From: Pseudo-nitzschia pungens
Lineage: Eukaryota; Bacillariophyta; Bacillariophyceae; Bacillariales; Bacillariaceae
NCBI GenBank assembly: GCA_037355855.1
Contig: CM074765.1
Coordinates: 2,356,001-2,420,000, forward strand
Direction: 5' to 3'
DNA: 64,000 nt
In this document: one piece after another, positions 21,785-30,019 of the stretch
Layout of the letters: the number at the start of each line of letters is the position of its first letter
How positions within the stretch are numbered: position 1 is the stretch's first letter
Made by a program: the position numbers and the translations under genes
Notes under the pieces: generated by a model
What the model saw: only the letters and a program-made list of their open reading frames with translations
Databases searched by the model: none
What the model was told of the DNA's origin: nothing

Positions 21785-23413
21785 TTACGATGCCCAATGA
21801 ATGGCCGTAGACTCCGATTCTGGTTCTTTGTAAGGGGTTAGCTTTCGGATGTTCACTGTTTCGGCTATTGAAGGGGCTTTCTGCAGTTTCACTGTACCAT
21901 TGTCATTAACCTGCAGAATAAGGAAGGGTCCGGTTCTTCGTGGCTGTAGTTTGTCCGGATCCGGTTCTTGTAACCATACCTTGTCATTGACTTGGAAGGT
22001 GTGCGCGACTCTCTTGGAGTTGTCCCTGAGCAGGGCTTTGTTGATTCCTTGTTGTCGAAGCTGCTTGAGGGCTAATAGATTGGAGGTTAATGGTAAATCT
22101 ATCATCATGTCCCTGTTGAACACCAGGGAGCCCGGGGATGCTTGTAAGGAGGTACTGACAGCGCACCTGGAGGCGTGCATGCATGTTGATAGGGCGTTGT
22201 CCATGAGCTGAGTAACTTTGGCGTTTGCTTGTGGAGGATTGACATGTACTAGGACTCGCAGGATATCAGCCACTGTATGATGTACCCGCTCGCATATAGC
22301 ATTGGCTTGTGGATTCTTTACAGTGGTGGGGACTGATTGGACTCCATACTGCTTGAGAGTGAGTTGGAATTCAGCCCCTAGGAACTCACCACCATTATCA
22401 TGGATGCATCTGTTTGGTCTGGGATATCTTGAGAGCCAGCAGTTCTTGAATTGATCAGAGACATGCTGAGAAGATTTGTCCCTGATCCGGATGATTTCAA
22501 GTAGGTTGGTGACTGGATCGATACACGTTAGCGCCTTGAAGTTATAGGTCTTGTTTTGGGCTGTGATCTTCCAGGGGCCTATAAGATCAACATGGACTTC
22601 ATCGAAGGGAGATACTGGCGCTTCTTTGGGAGGAAGCATGCCATATTTGGCTTGCCTGCTCTTATATTGGACGCAATTGTCCGTGCAGATGTAGGACTTG
22701 CATAGATTGGACAGGTTGTCTGCATAGAATCGAGCTGAGATAGTCTTATATAATCTGGTGGATCCACAATGACCCAACAGGAGATGATACCATTTGATGG
22801 TATCATTCGTAAGAGAACTTGGTATGTAAATTCGCCAATTATCTGGGTTGGATTGGTTGGCATAGCAAAGGATGTTATTGCCTTGTAATTCTTGGTAGAA
22901 GAATGCCTTGGATTGGGTCTTGAACTTGACAGTCGGGTCCTTTTGCTGATGGAGGTATATCTTGTTATAGTTAACCGGGCATTCCATGTCTTGGTTGGTT
23001 GGTAGGTTGACTAGACACTCATTGTTCAGCAAACAAGAGTATAACTCTTGGTCTGCGTCATTGCATAAGTGCTGGAATAGATTTGGGAACTCTGCTAGAA
23101 ACAGTTCTTCATCTTGCTTGGGGACTTCAAGTTTCAAAAAATCAATAAGAGTGCCCTTTCCAAGGGCTTCTTTCTTCCCCACAGTGGGTGGATCCATCCT
23201 GGGTAGTCTGGAGAAGGCATCAGCAAGAACGTTCTTCTTGCCTTCCACATAAGTGAGGTTGACACCGAATTCTTCCAGGAATAGCCTCCACCGGAGGACT
23301 CGGTGGACTGAAAGTGTTCGAAAGGTAAGGTTCTTATGGTCGGTGTATACATTGATGACACCGCCAAGTAGCATCTTTTGGTACTCTTTGCAGCAGAGTA
23401 CAATCGCTAGGAG
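21785..23413 (-). CDS. pol: Gypsy A Pol, downstream part (RNase H end and integrase), -1 frame
   Basis: 543 codons counted from the C of the slippery heptamer. Completes RNase H ([23 protein letters not shown]). Integrase: zinc-binding His pair (YHLLLGHCGS) and Cys pair (ICTDNC), catalytic Asp in HVDLIGPW, Asp in IHDNGGEF, Glu in AICERVHH. It ends with TAA after a short tail (LTPYKEPESES), with no chromodomain. The frame is -1 to the upstream Pol frame. There is no good independent start, so it needs frameshifting at 23413-23419, or a one-base deletion has inactivated it. Confidence 0.85.
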   Translation of the reverse strand, partial: LLAIVLCCKEYQKMLLGGVINVYTDHKNLTFRTLSVHRVLRWRLFLEEFGVNLTYVEGKKNVLADAFSRLPRMDPPTVGKKEALGKGTLIDFLKLEVPKQDEELFLAEFPNLFQHLCNDADQELYSCLLNNECLVNLPTNQDMECPVNYNKIYLHQQKDPTVKFKTQSKAFFYQELQGNNILCYANQSNPDNWRIYIPSSLTNDTIKWYHLLLGHCGSTRLYKTISARFYADNLSNLCKSYICTDNCVQYKSRQAKYGMLPPKEAPVSPFDEVHVDLIGPWKITAQNKTYNFKALTCIDPVTNLLEIIRIRDKSSQHVSDQFKNCWLSRYPRPNRCIHDNGGEFLGAEFQLTLKQYGVQSVPTTVKNPQANAICERVHHTVADILRVLVHVNPPQANAKVTQLMDNALSTCMHASRCAVSTSLQASPGSLVFNRDMMIDLPLTSNLLALKQLRQQGINKALLRDNSKRVAHTFQVNDKVWLQEPDPDKLQPRRTGPFLILQVNDNGTVKLQKAPSIAETVNIRKLTPYKEPESESTAIHWAS

Positions 23414-23419
23414 TTTTTT
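23381..23419 (-). promoter_or_regulatory. A AAA AAC heptamer plus hairpin: candidate -1 frameshift site
   Basis: The zero frame reads GAA AAA AAC TCC TAG. The heptamer A AAA AAC is in correct register, and slipping back one base yields LLAIVLCCKEY, which is the conserved RNase H continuation. 11 nt downstream a perfect stem GTACTC/GAGTAC with a 9-nt loop can form. Gypsy B has GAGAAAGAACTC at the same spot and needs no shift, so a recent deletion (or an assembly error in the A run) is an equal alternative. Confidence 0.35.
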
Positions 23420-25668
23420 TCCATAGTGGTATAGTTCTTCTGGGCATCAGATAGTTTCTTGGACCAATAAGCAATAGGCTTGCCATCTTGTATTATAGCA
23501 GCGCCCAGCTGTAGGTCTGAGGCATCAGTGTACAGTTCAAAGGGCTTGTTTAGATCGGGATAGGTATTCAGCGCATCCGCTGCTACCATTGCTTTCATCT
23601 CTTGAAAGGCTTTGTCTTGAGCTGGTCCCCAATTGAAAGCTGAAGGAGCTTTGCGTTGCTTGCCTTTGATGGCAGCTGCCTGAGGAGTTTTCTTAGGGGT
23701 ACCGGTGATATCGAATAAAGGCGCTAGGACATGGGATCTTTGGGGCCACATGTCTCTGTAGTATCCTACTGCGCCAAGGAATGATTTGACTTGAGTGATG
23801 GTTCGTGGTCGATCCATTCGGAGGATGGCTTCAATCTTCTTTCTCCATGGTTTAACTGCTGTGGGAGTCATCCAATATCCGAGGAAGTCAGTTTCTTGTA
23901 CAGCCCAATCACACTTGAGTGGGTTGCACTTGAGACCATTCTGGTTAAGTCTGTCGAGGATCTTGTCAATGGTCTTCATGTGGAGGTCAAAGGATCCATT
24001 GGTCCAGATGCCAATATCATCAATATAAACAGTGCAGTCAGTGTCCTGTAGGATATCTTCCATTAGTTGTTGGGCAACGTCTGGAGAGACTTTGACGCCC
24101 ATTGGTAGTCTTTGGTATTCATAGCAACCATACGGCGTCACTATGGTACAAAGCTTCTTGCTTGCGTCATCCAGTTCAAAGCAGTAGTATTGCATGGACA
24201 AGTCAATCTTGGTGAAGTGGGTGTACTTGCCACGCTTGTTCATGATGTCTTGTATCCTTGGTATGGGATAAGGTCTTCTTTCAAGGAGTTCGTTCAGTTC
24301 CCTGAAGTCTGATACCCATCGTACCCTGTTATCTTTTTTAGGTACTATGAAGGTTGGAAATGCCCATTCGGCCGGTCCAGTGCAACGCTTGAGTACTCCA
24401 TCATTACAAAGATTCTGGAGCTCCCTTTTGAATAGGTCTTCTCTTTTGTATGCGACTGGATAAGGCTTCTTGTGTATGGGCTTTGATCCGGGCTTGAGTC
24501 TTAGAGAGATCTTCTTGTGTGGATATTTCCCTAATTCGCCGTTGAAGACATTCGGATACTTGCTTAGTATTGCTTGAAACTGTTGTTGTTCCGTTGTGGA
24601 CATGTGGGACTGTTGCTTGGCAACTGTAGATGGATCTGTTTCTTGGTATGCTCTGTCGAGTATAACCTTGGACTTGTATGGATTCGCAAAGGAGGGATCC
24701 TCAGCAAAGAGTTCGGCGTCTTCTAGTTCTTCCATGAGCATGTTGTAGTTGTCATGGTATAAGGACGTGTCCTTCATAGGGATCGTTCTATCCATCCACT
24801 GAACTGCTCCTTCTTTGAATAGGAGATTGATCTGAGCTAGGTGGAGAAAGTCTCTGCCTAGTATTAAATCATATTTGCAGTTGGGGGAATGGAAGAGTCT
24901 TGCCTGTTGTTGGTCGATGGTATAGTTGCCAAACTCTTGTAGCTTGAGGTTCTTCATGATGACGTATTCTGTAGTATCGAAGCTTCCGTTTGCTGTCGTA
25001 GTTACCACTTGATGTTTGCTTCGGAGTGGTATTGTTCCAAACGGTAGTGCTCTTTTGTTGATTAGAGTTCCGGAGGATCCACTATCTAATAGTGCGAGTA
25101 GTGGTCTTGATTTCGTTGGTATGCCTTGTATGTACTGTACTTTTGTTAAAAGAATAGGAGCCACGTTGCTCTTATTCGATGCCTGTTCTGCTGTATTTCC
25201 AGCAGTCGACAGCAGCTTTAAATAATTTTGCTCCAGCGCACCTCCTTTGGTGTAGTCTTTGGAGTTTTTGGTGTTGCAATAGAGGTTTTTTGCTGTACCA
25301 GTGGACCAATTCCTTGCTAGGGACAAGAGTGGTCCATTTGTTGCTGCTGTCTGATCGATTGCGTCTGTACCCTTGGATCGATTCGATGTTCGATTCAGAT
25401 CCGAGTTTGATATATCCTGTAGGATGTTCCGAACTATTGTTTTCGCTGCTGTTGTAGCAGATTCTTGTGCTGCTGTTGCAGTCTTTTCTAAGCGTTCAAC
25501 AGGAATACTCCATCCTGTAGGTTCCTTCCCCTCTTTCTCTGGGAGATCTCCTCCATGCGTCATCCCAGACAGCTGTGCTGTACTGGCATCCAGGGCCTGT
25601 GGCGCCGGAGGCATGGTGATTGCTGGTTTAGGTGGGCCCTTGGGCCTCTTGGAAGAGTGCTGTTGCAC
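23407..25668 (-). CDS. pol: Gypsy A Pol, upstream part (protease, RT, start of RNase H)
   Basis: About 753 codons directly after the gag UGA and in the same frame. The first codon after the stop is GTG, so this is probably a Gag-Pol readthrough product. The first 190 residues are Ser/Thr/Ala-rich linker. Protease: LLALLDSGSSGTLI near residue 194. RT: TGPAEWAFPTFIVPKK, the YIDD block near residue 547 (nt about 24020), and GYYRDMW. RNase H begins [15 protein letters not shown]. The zero frame stops at TAG 23407 within RNase H. Confidence 0.88.
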   Translation of the reverse strand: MQQHSSKRPKGPPKPAITMPPAPQALDASTAQLSGMTHGGDLPEKEGKEPTGWSIPVERLEKTATAAQESATTAAKTIVRNILQDISNSDLNRTSNRSKGTDAIDQTAATNGPLLSLARNWSTGTAKNLYCNTKNSKDYTKGGALEQNYLKLLSTAGNTAEQASNKSNVAPILLTKVQYIQGIPTKSRPLLALLDSGSSGTLINKRALPFGTIPLRSKHQVVTTTANGSFDTTEYVIMKNLKLQEFGNYTIDQQQARLFHSPNCKYDLILGRDFLHLAQINLLFKEGAVQWMDRTIPMKDTSLYHDNYNMLMEELEDAELFAEDPSFANPYKSKVILDRAYQETDPSTVAKQQSHMSTTEQQQFQAILSKYPNVFNGELGKYPHKKISLRLKPGSKPIHKKPYPVAYKREDLFKRELQNLCNDGVLKRCTGPAEWAFPTFIVPKKDNRVRWVSDFRELNELLERRPYPIPRIQDIMNKRGKYTHFTKIDLSMQYYCFELDDASKKLCTIVTPYGCYEYQRLPMGVKVSPDVAQQLMEDILQDTDCTVYIDDIGIWTNGSFDLHMKTIDKILDRLNQNGLKCNPLKCDWAVQETDFLGYWMTPTAVKPWRKKIEAILRMDRPRTITQVKSFLGAVGYYRDMWPQRSHVLAPLFDITGTPKKTPQAAAIKGKQRKAPSAFNWGPAQDKAFQEMKAMVAADALNTYPDLNKPFELYTDASDLQLGAAIIQDGKPIAYWSKKLSDAQKNYTTMEKNS

Positions 25669-25671
25669 TCA
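25655..25671 (-). promoter_or_regulatory. Gag UGA within a perfect 6-bp hairpin: candidate readthrough signal
   Basis: Minus-strand reading is CCA UGA GUG CAA CAG CAC. Bases 25670-25665 (GAGTGC, including GA of the stop) pair with 25660-25655 (GCACTC) around AACA. gag and pol are in one frame with only this UGA between them. Same layout as the Copia element in this window. Confidence 0.45.
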
Positions 25672-26691
25672 TGGGAGCCATACTAGGTCTCCATCGATGC
25701 TTCTTTCAGTTCGGCCACCATGTTCATTGTGGAAGGTTTCCATGGCAGAGTTCATTGCTGCTTGGATACAAGCTTGGAAAGACTCGTTTGTCGGTGTCGT
25801 AGTGGAGGGTCGATTGCTGTTGTTAGATCCCTTGTGGTGCTTGGAGAATTTGTTCTTAGGGCATTCAGACCAGTCATGATTGTGGCCGGGGATCCTGCAT
25901 GGATTGGATTTCTTCTTGTTTCTGTTCTGATGCGACTTGTTATTGGGGCCTGAGCGCTTTCGATTGTTGTTAGCGCTGTTGGAGTTGTTCGCGCGGCGCC
26001 CATTGTTTGTCTTGTTGTTTTTCTGCTTGCTAAGTCGGTCCAAGCTGCTCATGTGGTCTACGATAAACTGAGATGTAGTTTCCGGAGTAAGCTTTAGATG
26101 GATTCGAACGTAGTCTTCGATCCAGCTGTTGGGGTAGCTGTGTAAGAGGATAGTGAGCGTCTGCAGGTGGTCTAGGTTGGATGCGAAACCATGTAGTTTA
26201 GATGAATACTTGATTAAGGTCATGAGCCGATCGGTGTGGTCCTTGCAGGTGGATTCGATCTTCTTCTTGCACACGCTGCTCCGTAGATAGACATGCATGA
26301 TGTCTCTGGCATCTTCGGCATTGCAGTATAACTTGATGAAGGCTTGAAAAGCTGAATTGTATCCATCCTTGGTGAGGGGATAGACACGCTGATGGTTGGC
26401 GCGAGTCGCTCTGGTTAAGGTTCGCCACTTGGTCTGCGCGTCGACGCACAAGCATCGACCGAAGTAGCGGATTAGAGAGGTATCTGGAATGGATAGATCT
26501 TCTGCTGCGTTCAGGAAGGCCTCTTCAGTATGGAGGAGTTCTTCTAGTCCCCCTTTGTCGGTGAATAACGGGACTTTGACGCTGTCTGAGTGGTCTTCGG
26601 AATCGTAGGCTGATAGGGTTACGAGCTTGGGCTTTGAGCTGTCAAAGGAGCTCTTGTAAGCAATCGGTGGTTCTCTGTATATTCCTGCCAT
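25669..26691 (-). CDS. gag: Gypsy A Gag
   Basis: 340 residues. The ATG at 26691 lies in CCACCATGGC, a strong initiation context. The capsid-like region spans residues 20-200. A basic Asn/Lys/Arg-rich stretch (about 230-265) precedes a zinc motif C-x4-H-x-H-x4-C (CRIPGHNHDWSEC), which differs from the standard CCHC knuckle. The tail ends DGDLVWLP, then UGA. It should package the RNA and build the particle. Confidence 0.85.
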   Translation of the reverse strand: MAGIYREPPIAYKSSFDSSKPKLVTLSAYDSEDHSDSVKVPLFTDKGGLEELLHTEEAFLNAAEDLSIPDTSLIRYFGRCLCVDAQTKWRTLTRATRANHQRVYPLTKDGYNSAFQAFIKLYCNAEDARDIMHVYLRSSVCKKKIESTCKDHTDRLMTLIKYSSKLHGFASNLDHLQTLTILLHSYPNSWIEDYVRIHLKLTPETTSQFIVDHMSSLDRLSKQKNNKTNNGRRANNSNSANNNRKRSGPNNKSHQNRNKKKSNPCRIPGHNHDWSECPKNKFSKHHKGSNNSNRPSTTTPTNESFQACIQAAMNSAMETFHNEHGGRTERSIDGDLVWLP

Positions 26692-26832
26692 GGTGGAGGT
26701 GTTGCTGCTTGTCAGGGATACAAGGTACCTCTCTTGTTGAGGATAAGGGATTTCGATGTTTTGCTTGATTAGTTGTTTCGTTCAGTACTGAATTCTACTG
26801 TTTTCTACGTTGAAGATAAACAGTAATTACTG
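26692..26832 (-). other. Gypsy A leader between 5' LTR and gag
   Basis: 141 bp. The 12 bp touching the LTR (CAGTAATTACTG) are self-complementary. I see no standard TGG-type primer binding site. Confidence 0.5.
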
Positions 26833-27094
26833 TGTTACACTCTAAGGTAGAAAATTAGGAGTAGTATGAAAAATTGTGACTAATCGTTAACTCTTAAAAG
26901 AGAGTTTCAGTTTTCGTGTGACCGTTTGAATACACACGAGCGTGCCTAACTATTGTTTGAATATCGGCACACATGCATTGCTGGAGCGTCCGGCGTACAG
27001 TTTGAATCTTTGTATTCAAACACCGGTCAGCTCGTATGTGGGATTCGGTTAATTATCTAATCGTGGTTCATGCTCGCTACGCTAGCATGTCACA
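26833..27094 (-). repeat. Gypsy A 5' LTR
   Basis: 262 bp, looks identical to 21499-21760, followed by target duplication GCCTT. Confidence 0.93.
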
Positions 27095-27297
27095 GCCTTG
27101 AGTGGGATGCCTTGTATGTACTGTACGTTGGTTTAAAGAATAGGAGCCACGTTGCTCTTATTCGTGGATGCCTGTTCTGCTGGATTTCCAGCAGTCAACA
27201 GCAGTTTTAAATGATTTTGCTCCATCACACCTCCTTTAGTGTAATCTTTGGGAGTTTCTGGGATTGCAAATGAGATTTTTTGCTGTACCACGTCTGA
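27095..27297 (-). pseudogene. pol: Gypsy B fragment right of Gypsy A (protease-upstream linker)
   Basis: Begins with the GCCTT duplication and aligns with Gypsy A 25100-25300 (shared CCTTGTATGTACTGTAC, AATAGGAGCCACGTTGCTCT). Homology stops at GCTGTACC, after which the sequence is unrelated, so Gypsy B lacks gag and a 5' LTR here. Confidence 0.8.
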
Positions 27298-27434
27298 TAA
27301 ATGTCACGCAACCCCGTAGCGACCCCCCGTAGCAACCTCATTTGTGTGCAAATTAACACGATATATGTTTGCATCACCTTGCGTCTCACAACCCATACGT
27401 TCAAGGTGATCGCAGGGAATGGGTCGTGCTAGTA
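27298..27434. other. Unassigned sequence
   Basis: No gene or repeat recognized beyond the short echo CCCCGTAGC/CCCCGTAGCAACC. Confidence 0.4.
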
Positions 27435-27658
27435 TGTGGTTGCGAAAATCAGTGTATGTAGTTGCAAAAATCAATGTCCTACTATTCTGAAACAATTCAA
27501 ATGTGGTTGCAAAAATCAGTGTATGTGGTTGCGAAAATCAATGTCTTACTATTCTGAAACAATTCATATGCGGTTGCAAAAATCAATGTCCTACTATTCT
27601 GAAACAATTCATATGTGGATGCAAAAATCGATGTCCTACTATTCTGAAACCCGTATTG
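27435..27658 (+). repeat. Minisatellite, units of about 46 bp plus 21-bp half units
   Basis: Units of the form TATGTGGTTGCAAAAATCAA + TGTCCTACTATTCTGAAACAATTCA recur four times. Two of them are preceded by a truncated 21-bp unit (TATGTGGTTGCGAAAATCAGTG type). Short open frames here are by-products of the repeat. Confidence 0.85.
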
Positions 27659-27762
27659 TATTTTAGTGGCCATTGGATCCTATTTGAGTTGCTATCGGAT
27701 TGTATCGCCGTCGCATCCTGCTATTTCAGTTGCCGTTGTATTGTATTTCAGTTGCCGTCGCA

Positions 27763-28083
27763 TGTGATGGGCTAGCGTAGCTAGCAGTCACGATTGAATA
27801 ATTAACCGAATCCCATATGGGAATCGAATATTATATCTTCAGTCATGAATACATTTTATATGTGTTCTAATTAATATGGTAGAGTCCCAGAAGATGATAT
27901 ATGCCTGATCATGGGAACCGACAATGAATCAACATTTATGGCAGAGCATGCCAAAATGTGGCTATGCTCGCGACCTCAAATTTAATATGTTTCCATTCTT
28001 AATTCGTGTAACAATATTCCGTAAAGTATCTAAACATTCACAATTTACATACCACTCCGAAATTTCTACCTTAGACCATAACA
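27763..28083 (+). mobile_element. Solo LTR of a Gypsy related to A
   Basis: 321 bp starting TGTGATGGGCTAGCGTAGC and ending TTCTACCTTAGACCATAACA. Both ends align with the Gypsy A LTR read on the minus strand (TGTGACATGCTAGCG... and ...CTACCTTAGAGTGTAACA). Flanks TCGCA and TTGCA look like a target duplication with one C/T change. No internal region, so it is a recombination product. Confidence 0.75.
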
Positions 28084-28159
28084 TTGCATTCTATTTCAGT
28101 TCCCGCATCGCAGTTCAGTGATTCTTCTTCCCTACCAGGAGCAAGCAGGCAATTAAATA

Positions 28160-28718
28160 CTTCCTCCGTTCCGAAATAACTGTTCGATGACCGAAACGTG
28201 TGCGTTCCGTTTTAACTGTTCGTTTGTGTAGAAAATATGTAAAAGTTGTACTACAGAATTAAAATAGATTAAAATAGGTAGCGCATCGTTCAAAAAACTC
28301 ACTTAAAAAACAAACAAACAAAAATAACTAGTGATATCACGCTAATAATTTTAATTAATTAATTAATCGATAGGCTATCTTTGAACGATAAAACGGAAGA
28401 CGAGAACTCTCTTCCTGTTTCTATCACCTATACCTGGACAAAAATTCAGTGTCTTAGCTTTCAAAAGAACCTTTCCCGAGGTTCAAATGCCAGGTGGAAC
28501 CCTTTCAACCGGTAAAATCACATTTGAAGGGCAAAACGGGCCCTTTTCAAGTCCTAATGAAAAATAGACCAATAGCGCGAGCCTATCAGTGTCTAACCAG
28601 GCATAAGGACTTAGTTGAGGAGAGTTTAACCCAAAAAGAACGATTTGAATTGGTTGAAAATTGATCGATAGACAAGCTTGTATGTGCCAATCGAACAGTT
28701 ATTTCGGAACGGAGGAAG
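28160..28718. mobile_element. Stowaway-like MITE (Tc1/mariner type)
   Basis: 559 bp flanked by TA on both sides (28158-28159, 28719-28720). Perfect 29-bp terminal inverted repeats begin CTTCCTCCGTTCCGAAATAA and end CTGTTCGAT. An imperfect internal copy (GTTCCGTTTTAACTGTTCG) lies about 47 bp in. No transposase frame, AT-rich inside. The CTYCCTCCGTTCC terminus and TA target fit plant Stowaway-type elements. Confidence 0.85.
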
Positions 28719-28720
28719 TA

Positions 28721-29262
28721 CATGGTTAGTAGAAGTGAACTCCATGATCAATACCCCCATCTTGATGCAGTTCACTCACCGTCGGATTGTATTACAGTTC
28801 CCCTTGCACCTAAAACTTTGTGAAGTTTGGCACACACATTTTATGTGCATCTTTTGCTTGTTTTTTTTTGCATACTCATAATATGATTTCTAAGAATACG
28901 GTACTCGGAAACCTTGTGCACCTGACAAGGAAAAAGTGGAAAGGACAGACACTGGTAAAAAAGCAGCGGAAAAAAGACAGACATCTGTTTCGCAAATCAG
29001 CAAAAAAAACTAAAAAATACACTAGTAACAGTAACTACTAAACTATAAAATGACTTATGTAAATCAATAGTCCTCCCCCTATGTATGTTTGGGACTATGG
29101 AAAAACTCTGAGTCAAAAAGACCTGATAGTTTGGATATCACATCTTTTTAATGCACATTTCCTCCAGTACTGGCATATTTCACAAGAAAATAGACAAAAT
29201 GACTTACCTAAATTAAGAAATGGAATATTTCCACCATTTCAGTGCCAATAGTCCTCACCCTA
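28721..29262. other. AT-rich unassigned sequence
   Basis: No gene recognized. It contains a partial direct repeat: CAATAGTCCTCCCCCTATG near 29068 and CAATAGTCCTCACCCTATG near 29246, each preceded by AAATGACTTAYSTAAAT at different distances. Confidence 0.4.
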
Positions 29263-29700
29263 TGTTGCCGTGCACTGGAATACAGTCACGAGTCCACTTG
29301 GGATTGGAATATGATTAGTGAGTCTCCAGATCACTGAATTGCCGGAGACTTGCAAGTGTTGGAAGCAATAGCAATAGACTAACTGATAGAGCTCACAATT
29401 TGTATATCACTAGTACTATTCTAATCACTAGTAGACCCAGGGTATGGCATGATTTTAAAATCAAGCTGAGCGCTGAAGACCATGAGCAGAAACAACCGAT
29501 CGATCAACCAAAAAAGCCCATGAGACGGAAACTGCCAAAATGGAGGCGCAAAGAAGCAAATGGGAGAAAGAAGCACCAGTGTCTGCAGCACTAAGGAACA
29601 CCAATCCCAGTAGCAGCTAACTCCAACAAATGGAGCAGCAGCACAACAGAGACACATAAGGACCTCAACAGGACCATGGTTGACAACAGAAATAATCGAA
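29263..29700 (+). mobile_element. Gypsy C LTR-like remnant and start of its leader
   Basis: 29263-29670 starts TGTTGCCGTGC and ends GACCTCAACA (TGTTG...CAACA). The first 185 bp align with the region after the Gypsy D integrase (57713-57880, minus). From 29671 (GGACCATGGTTGACAACAG) it aligns with the Gypsy D leader below 60087. It is cut at 29700 by the LINE pair and resumes at 54557. The exact LTR start is uncertain. Confidence 0.6.
29681..29700. repeat. 20-bp target-site duplication, left copy
   Basis: TGACAACAGAAATAATCGAA; identical to 54537-54556. Confidence 0.93.
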
Positions 29701-30019
29701 TAATAATAATAATATACGTATTTAAATAATAATAATATACGTATTTAAATAACTTTAATCACCAAAGGTGAAACTAAATTACTCAGTCTGTAACCAGACT
29801 TTAACGTCGCCTCCATCATAGAGTCAGGACCCCAAGTGGCAGAACGACAAATTTTCAAACAAACCTTGAACATCAAGCAGGGAAAAGGACAAACAAGTCC
29901 CACAAAATAGGGACTTGAGAGAAAGTGAAATGGGAATGAAGATATTGGGATAAGATCCAGTATCAAAAGGGATGGGACAGGATAAGAAGCAGAAGACAAA
30001 ACCAAGGTGCAAAGTGTAA
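29701..30019 (-). other. 3' UTR and tail of LINE copy 2
   Basis: Tail of TAA/ATT repeats with TATACGTATTTAAA occurring twice (29701-29756); copy 3 has it once. Two hairpins at 29759-29771 and 29785-29800 are shared with the diverged LINE at 9504-9545. No coding potential recognized. Confidence 0.75.

Larger units (their letters stand above)
21499..27094 (-). mobile_element. Gypsy A, full-length young LTR retrotransposon
   Basis: 5596 bp, with 262-bp LTRs that look identical, a perfect 5-bp target duplication (GCCTT), and gag and pol frames open apart from one in-frame UGA and one -1 shift. Order gag-protease-RT-RNase H-integrase is Ty3/gypsy. It sits inside Gypsy B of the same family. Confidence 0.93.
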
